Positions 6,810 through 9,671 of a stretch of 9,671 nucleotides of DNA are shown piece by piece. The notes beneath the pieces were generated by a model that was given only the letters and a program-made list of their open reading frames with translations, was not told the DNA's origin and searched no databases. The first letter of the stretch is position 1. Each line of letters starts with the position of its first letter. The position numbers and the translations under genes are program-made. The stretch covers positions 1 to 9,671 of the forward strand of contig JASHVB010000344.1 in the NCBI GenBank assembly GCA_030039695.1. The letters run 5' to 3'. The stretch comes from Acetobacteraceae bacterium. GTDB lineage: Bacteria; Pseudomonadota; Alphaproteobacteria; Acetobacterales; Acetobacteraceae.

Positions 6810-7155
6810 CTAGATGGAGTAGTTCGCGACTGGAGCGACTATAGCGTTGGTATGGCAGTGTACGGCTTTTGTATATTGAGGCGGGTTTGTGCTTCTTCGC
6901 GGGGAAGGCATAAGGGCGCCACGATAATCTCGGTAGACAGATGGGCTGAACTCGCCGTTGGTCGCGAGCAGGGGATGAAATTCGTCATCAAGCGTGATGC
7001 AGACACGGGACTCGGCGGATGCCTGCTGCGGAATGCCTGCATATCCGGCGCGGCTCATACCGATTTCGGACACATGGGCTACGTCCCATTCAGTCTGTCG
7101 TAGCGAGGTGGTAGCGGAGCGCCGGCCGACCTTGATCCCGCGGGAGGCGTTTCAC
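6810..7155 (-). pseudogene. Frameshifted DUF5615 PIN-like toxin remnant
   Basis: The start is a GTG at 7155 overlapping the antitoxin stop. The first frame reads KRLPRDQGRPALRYHLA, resembling the family N-terminus (MxFLLDQGLPRSA-type), and hits TGA at 7090-7092. The frame shifted by one base then reads WDVAHVSEIGMSRA, followed by ESRVCITLDDEFHPLLATNG and PSV. These are the central motifs of DUF5615, a PIN-like nuclease fold found as the toxin of toxin-antitoxin pairs. The acidic residue expected after SRA (usually xDAEI) has become GYAGI, and LDxDF is LDDEF, so active-site residues are eroding as well. Similarity is lost after about 6912, though the frame stays open to TAG at 6810-6812. The total of 346 bases equals a typical ~114-residue gene plus one extra base. 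An intact toxin cannot be made. Confidence 0.7.
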
Positions 7156-7382
7156 ATAGGTTCGAGAGGTTGCGCGCTTTCGTCTAGGTTCCGTGCGGCA
7201 AATTCGAACGCCTGGCGAATATCCTCCGGTTAAAGCCCCAGGTACTCGCGGCGGAGTTCATCCCAATCGCGATGGATCGCAAGCGCCTCGATTACCCGCG
7301 ACACGGGCAAGCGCGCGCATCGGATGGCAGGCTCCCCGTTGGGAATATTCGGGTTGGAGGTGAGGCGGTTGAACTTACTCAT
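7152..7382 (-). pseudogene. DUF433 antitoxin gene interrupted by an in-frame stop
   Basis: From ATG 7382 the product reads MSKFNRLTSNP, NGEPAIRCARLPVSRVIEAL, then DELRREYLGL. This matches DUF433 proteins (RITSNPxxxGGKPCIRGTRIPV-type), small helical proteins that act as antitoxins for DUF5615 or similar PIN-like toxins. Codon 51 is TAA (7230-7232). Past it the same frame continues with clear family sequence, PEDIRQAFEFAARNLDES, to TGA at 7152-7154. Repaired, the gene encodes 76 residues, the normal size. The GGKP-TR core is also drifting (NGEP, CAR). The gene sits directly before the DUF5615 remnant, and its final TGA overlaps the toxin's GTG. The nearest purine-rich box (AGGAGG, about 7397-7402) is 14 or more bases from the ATG, so initiation may also be poor. 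Confidence 0.8.
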
Positions 7383-7779
7383 GGGGCTTTGCCTGGGACC
7401 TCCTCTTGGACAATCATAGGTCACGGTAGGCACCAGGAACAGCGCCGTTATGGCGACAGCCGAACAGCGCCTGGAGTTTGCGGGTTCGCTGGCCACTCGA
7501 AGGTCGAAGCGTCAGGCAGTCCCAGCACACACGAAGCACAGGTGTTGAACTCCGCCATCTGGGTCTGAAGGATCACGCGAGCGAGTTAACCGAGAAGCTG
7601 GTTCCCTTCCATCAACGCCGGGCCCACTCGCTCTGCCGTGAGCCCGACAGCCCGCCGCTCGAGCCTGCCAACCTCAATCGTCTCCACCTCTCAGCGGCCA
7701 CTCCTGGCCTCAAGCTTGACCACCCACTCCATGACAACCCCAGTCCCACTGAAAGGGCCGATCGTTCCGATGCGACACC
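7383..7779. other. 397-bp stretch without a recognisable gene
   Basis: This lies between the divergent toxin-antitoxin remnant (leftwards) and the receiver fragment (rightwards), so it should contain or have contained both promoters. A TATGAT box lies on the minus strand (7413-7418), upstream of the antitoxin ATG, but without a good -35 partner. ORFs of 60-110 codons exist on both strands, yet none shows domain motifs, and the N-terminal half of the receiver that should lie at about 7620-7779 cannot be found in any frame. Nothing else is evident. Confidence 0.45.
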
Positions 7780-8046
7780 ATGCAGACCAGGATTTTTCCA
7801 CGTCCGTCTTGCCTGATCATCAACCTGCAAATGCCGGGGCTGACCGGGGTCGAGCTGCATCAGCGACTGTCGGCTTTCCGGGAGCCTATTCCATCCGTCC
7901 TGATCACGGCGTATCCTGACCGCGGCGTTCGCGAGCGCGCGCTCTCCGCCGGCGTTCTCGCTTACCTGAGCAAACCCTTCGAGGAGGACAGTTTGCTCGC
8001 TTGCGTCCGCTCAGCCCTGACACATGCCCTCGGCGACAGGAGGTGA
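7780..8046 (+). pseudogene. Truncated response-regulator receiver fragment, phosphoacceptor Asp replaced by Asn
   Basis: The 88 residues match the second half of a CheY-like receiver. They include the beta-3/loop segment CLIINLQMPGLTG (11-23), beta-4 SVLITAYPD (39-47) with the conserved T43, and beta-5 YLSKPF (62-67) with K65. The family's phosphorylatable aspartate (LILDLQMPG) is N15 here. The first ~45-50 residues, which would carry the acidic pair that holds Mg2+, are absent, and no upstream frame supplies them. ATG 7780 has no good ribosome binding site. The fragment therefore cannot be a conventional phosphorylated receiver. It is probably a decaying gene; a pseudo-receiver retained as an upstream coupled reading frame is the alternative. 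Its last codons (AGG AGG TGA) form the ribosome binding site for the MEDS gene four bases later. Confidence 0.7.
8038..8043 (+). promoter_or_regulatory. Ribosome binding site of the MEDS gene inside the receiver 3' end
   Basis: AGGAGG is a perfect Shine-Dalgarno core six bases before ATG 8050, and it forms the last two sense codons of the receiver fragment. This suggests translational coupling in the ancestral operon. Confidence 0.7.
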
Positions 8047-8049
8047 GAC

Positions 8050-8688
8050 ATGGCGATGAACGGCGGTTTCGTGCAGTGTGCCGGCGGCAGTCTCGGCCGG
8101 CACCGTCACATTTGTGCTTTCTTCAATGGCTTTGACGAGCAGCACAGGGTCCTCCGCTCGTTTATCAAAGAGGGGTTCGAACGGGGGGACAAGGCCTTCC
8201 ACATTGTGGACCCCGAGCTGTGGGAAGAACATCTCAAGCGGCTTGTCGATGCAGGCATCGACGTGGAGCAGGCGATGGGCACTGGCCAGCTCGAGCTGCG
8301 GCGCTGGCAGGATGCTTACCTGCGCGATGATCGCTTTGACCAGGACGCGATGCTGGGCTTGCTCGAAGAGGTGCTCCAATCGGGAGCGGCAGCGGGTTAT
8401 CCGCTCACCCGTTTCGTGTCGCGTGTTGAACCGGCACTGGTCGATCAAGCAAGTATAGATAGCTGGTTGGAATACGAGACACGTGTCAACTACGTGGTCC
8501 CCAAATATGACGATCCGGTCATCTGCACCTACGATTTGTCGAAGTTCAGTGCCAGCATGGTGATGGATATGATGCGGACGCATCCGGTGGTGATCGTTGG
8601 GGGAGTTCTGCAGGAGAATCCCTTCTTTGTCCCGCCTGATCAGTTCCTGCTCGAAATCCGCGAGAGGCGCGGATCCGCACGCGCCTGA
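8050..8688 (+). CDS. MEDS-domain sensory protein (DcmR-type sensor)
   Basis: This 212-residue protein is essentially a single MEDS domain (the sensory domain named after methanogens/methylotrophs and DcmR). The domain resembles a RecA/KaiC-like fold without a nucleotide-binding P-loop and is thought to sense small organic compounds. Signature segments are HICAFFNGFDEQHRVL (19-34), FIKEGFERGDKAFHIVDPE (38-56), QLELRRWQDAYLRDDRFDQD (80-99), a PLTRFVSRVEPAL helix-strand region, then YDDPVICTYDLSKF (153-166) and a C-terminal QENPFFVPPDQFL (188-200). It has no DNA-binding or kinase domain of its own, so it presumably signals to a partner. The adjacent downstream sensor gene (12-bp gap) and the upstream receiver remnant make a signalling role likely. 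It looks intact, and the start is fixed by the perfect AGGAGG. Confidence 0.85.
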   Translation: MAMNGGFVQCAGGSLGRHRHICAFFNGFDEQHRVLRSFIKEGFERGDKAFHIVDPELWEEHLKRLVDAGIDVEQAMGTGQLELRRWQDAYLRDDRFDQDAMLGLLEEVLQSGAAAGYPLTRFVSRVEPALVDQASIDSWLEYETRVNYVVPKYDDPVICTYDLSKFSASMVMDMMRTHPVVIVGGVLQENPFFVPPDQFLLEIRERRGSARA

Positions 8689-8700
8689 TGATCGCGGTCG

Positions 8701-9671
8701 ATGACGCCGGGCTTCGCGGACGATAGTTTGGGGCTGCGGACGGCGCTCAGGGACCTCGTGGCGCTGTCTACCATCCCGGCAGTGTGGGTCGGTAGGGGAC
8801 CGACCGACATCGCCGCCGGGCTTGCCGACGTGCTGGTCAATTCATTGCGCCTCGACTTCGCTTTCGTACGTTTGTGTGATCCCAACGGAGGTGCCACGGT
8901 CGAGGTCGCGCGCGGCAGCGCGTGCCCGGCACCTCCGGAATGGCTGCGGGAATATCTCGGCGCGGACGCCCGCCTGTCTCAACGGGAGATCGTGCGCGGC
9001 ATTGGCGATGGCTCGCAGGGCTGCGGCATCGTCGTCCCGGTCGGCATCGATGCCGAGGGCGGCCTGGTCGCGGCGGCGAGCGATCGAGCCAACTTTCCCA
9101 GTGAAATCGACCAGCTGCTGCTCTCGGTCGCGGCGAATTACGCCACAACGGCATTCCGCACGGCACGCCTCCTCGACGCTCACCGCCGCGCCGAGAATGC
9201 GCTGCGCGAGAGCGAGCAACTGCTTCGCCAGGCCCGCGACGAACTCGAGACGAAGGTGGCGGAACGGACTGCCGAACTGCAGCGCAGCGAAGCCTATCTG
9301 GCAGAAGCGCAGAGGTTGAGTCATTCAGGCAGTTTCGGCTGGTATGTTTCCAGCGGGAAGCTTTTTTGGTCGGAAGAGACCTTTCGCATCTTCGAATGCG
9401 ATCGGACCCAGCAGCCGACGGTGGAATTCACGCTTCAGCGTGCACATCCGGAAGACCGAGCTCTTGTGCAGCAGACGCTTGGTCGCGCCACTCAAGAGAG
9501 TGCCGATCTCGATTTCGAACATCGATTGCAGATGCCGGACGGGAGAAGCAAGTTCGTCCACGTCGTCGGCCATCCCGCGTTCGACCAAGCCGGCAATTTG
9601 GTCGAGTTCATTGGAACGGTTATGGATGTGACGGAACGGCGGCGCATGGAGGAGGAACGGCAGGCAATCGC
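8701..9671 (+). CDS. GAF-PAS sensor protein, probable histidine kinase (3' end outside window)
   Basis: The frame from ATG 8701 stays open for 323 codons to the right edge. Residues about 15-155 form a GAF-like domain (DLVALSTIPAVWVG, LRLDFAFVRLCDP, GIVVPVG, FPSEIDQLLLSVAANYA). Residues 158-202 are a charged coiled coil (RRAENALRESEQLLRQ, ELETKVAERTAELQ), typical of the linker in sensor kinases. Residues about 205-312 form a PAS_3-type domain (GSFGWYVSSGKLFWSEETF, HPEDR, FEHRLQMPDGR, GTVMDVTERRRMEE). The kinase core (DHp with H-box, HATPase) would follow outside the window, so the histidine-kinase call rests on family architecture; a diguanylate cyclase output is possible. The ribosome binding site is poor, and the gap of 12 bases after the MEDS stop suggests operonic co-translation. 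No transmembrane segment is seen, so it is probably cytosolic. No damage is seen in the visible part. Confidence 0.8.
   Translation, partial: MTPGFADDSLGLRTALRDLVALSTIPAVWVGRGPTDIAAGLADVLVNSLRLDFAFVRLCDPNGGATVEVARGSACPAPPEWLREYLGADARLSQREIVRGIGDGSQGCGIVVPVGIDAEGGLVAAASDRANFPSEIDQLLLSVAANYATTAFRTARLLDAHRRAENALRESEQLLRQARDELETKVAERTAELQRSEAYLAEAQRLSHSGSFGWYVSSGKLFWSEETFRIFECDRTQQPTVEFTLQRAHPEDRALVQQTLGRATQESADLDFEHRLQMPDGRSKFVHVVGHPAFDQAGNLVEFIGTVMDVTERRRMEEERQAI

Noticed and set aside
6852..7103. Plus-strand ORF of 83 codons
   Set aside because: It is antisense to the DUF5615 remnant and has no independent support.
7470..7640. Minus-strand EGNQLL...QTQMAEFNT-like residues suggesting a phasin-type fragment
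   Set aside because: The similarity is faint, interrupted by a stop, and based on low-complexity helical sequence; not enough for a call.
8011..8583. Minus-strand ORF of 190 codons
   Set aside because: It is a shadow of the MEDS gene, whose motifs on the plus strand are unmistakable.
8842..9324. ORFs on both strands inside the sensor-protein region
   Set aside because: The real frame is the one open from ATG 8701 to the window edge, which shows GAF, coiled-coil and PAS segments.

Overview
The window is high-GC DNA with many Shine-Dalgarno-like starts and gene families typical of Hyphomicrobiales (Bradyrhizobium/Rhodopseudomonas-like Alphaproteobacteria). That placement is inferred from protein style (MEDS sensor, oxalyl-CoA-synthetase-type ligase, haloacetate-dehalogenase-like hydrolase, DUF1275 proteins); no rRNA or other marker is present.

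Layout. (1) 1-1014: the tail of a membrane protein running off the left edge, possibly DUF1275; an OsmC-family protein with an abnormal C-terminus; and a 64-residue protein ending in a Cys-rich CxxC/CxC tail. (2) 1130-4641: an intact acyl-CoA synthetase closest to oxalate-CoA ligases, then two broken genes on the same strand. One is a haloacetate-dehalogenase-type alpha/beta hydrolase with a frameshift and an in-frame TAG. The other is a DUF1275 membrane protein with a frameshift. (3) 4642-5073: no recognisable gene. (4) 5074-6612, minus strand: an intact 3-hydroxyisobutyrate-dehydrogenase-superfamily oxidoreductase and a small exported protein made of two tandem EPGYS-GTG repeats, whose 3' end is followed by a strong 14-bp hairpin. 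(5) 6810-7382, minus strand: the remains of a toxin-antitoxin pair, a DUF433 antitoxin with an in-frame TAA and a DUF5615 PIN-like toxin with a frameshift, still showing the ancestral stop/start overlap. (6) 7780-9671, plus strand: a signalling cassette of a headless receiver fragment whose phosphoacceptor Asp is Asn, a MEDS-domain sensor, and the start of a GAF-PAS protein (probably a histidine kinase) running off the right edge.

The main impression is of a decaying accessory region. At least four genes (hydrolase, DUF1275, DUF433, DUF5615) carry inactivating changes that can be read directly, and two more (OsmC, receiver) look damaged. They sit between genes that appear intact. The most interesting items are the fossil DUF433/DUF5615 module, the D-to-N receiver remnant coupled to MEDS and the sensor protein, and the tandem-repeat exported protein. 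I found no CRISPR array, tRNA, rRNA, transposase or integrase, and no convincing wholly new system.
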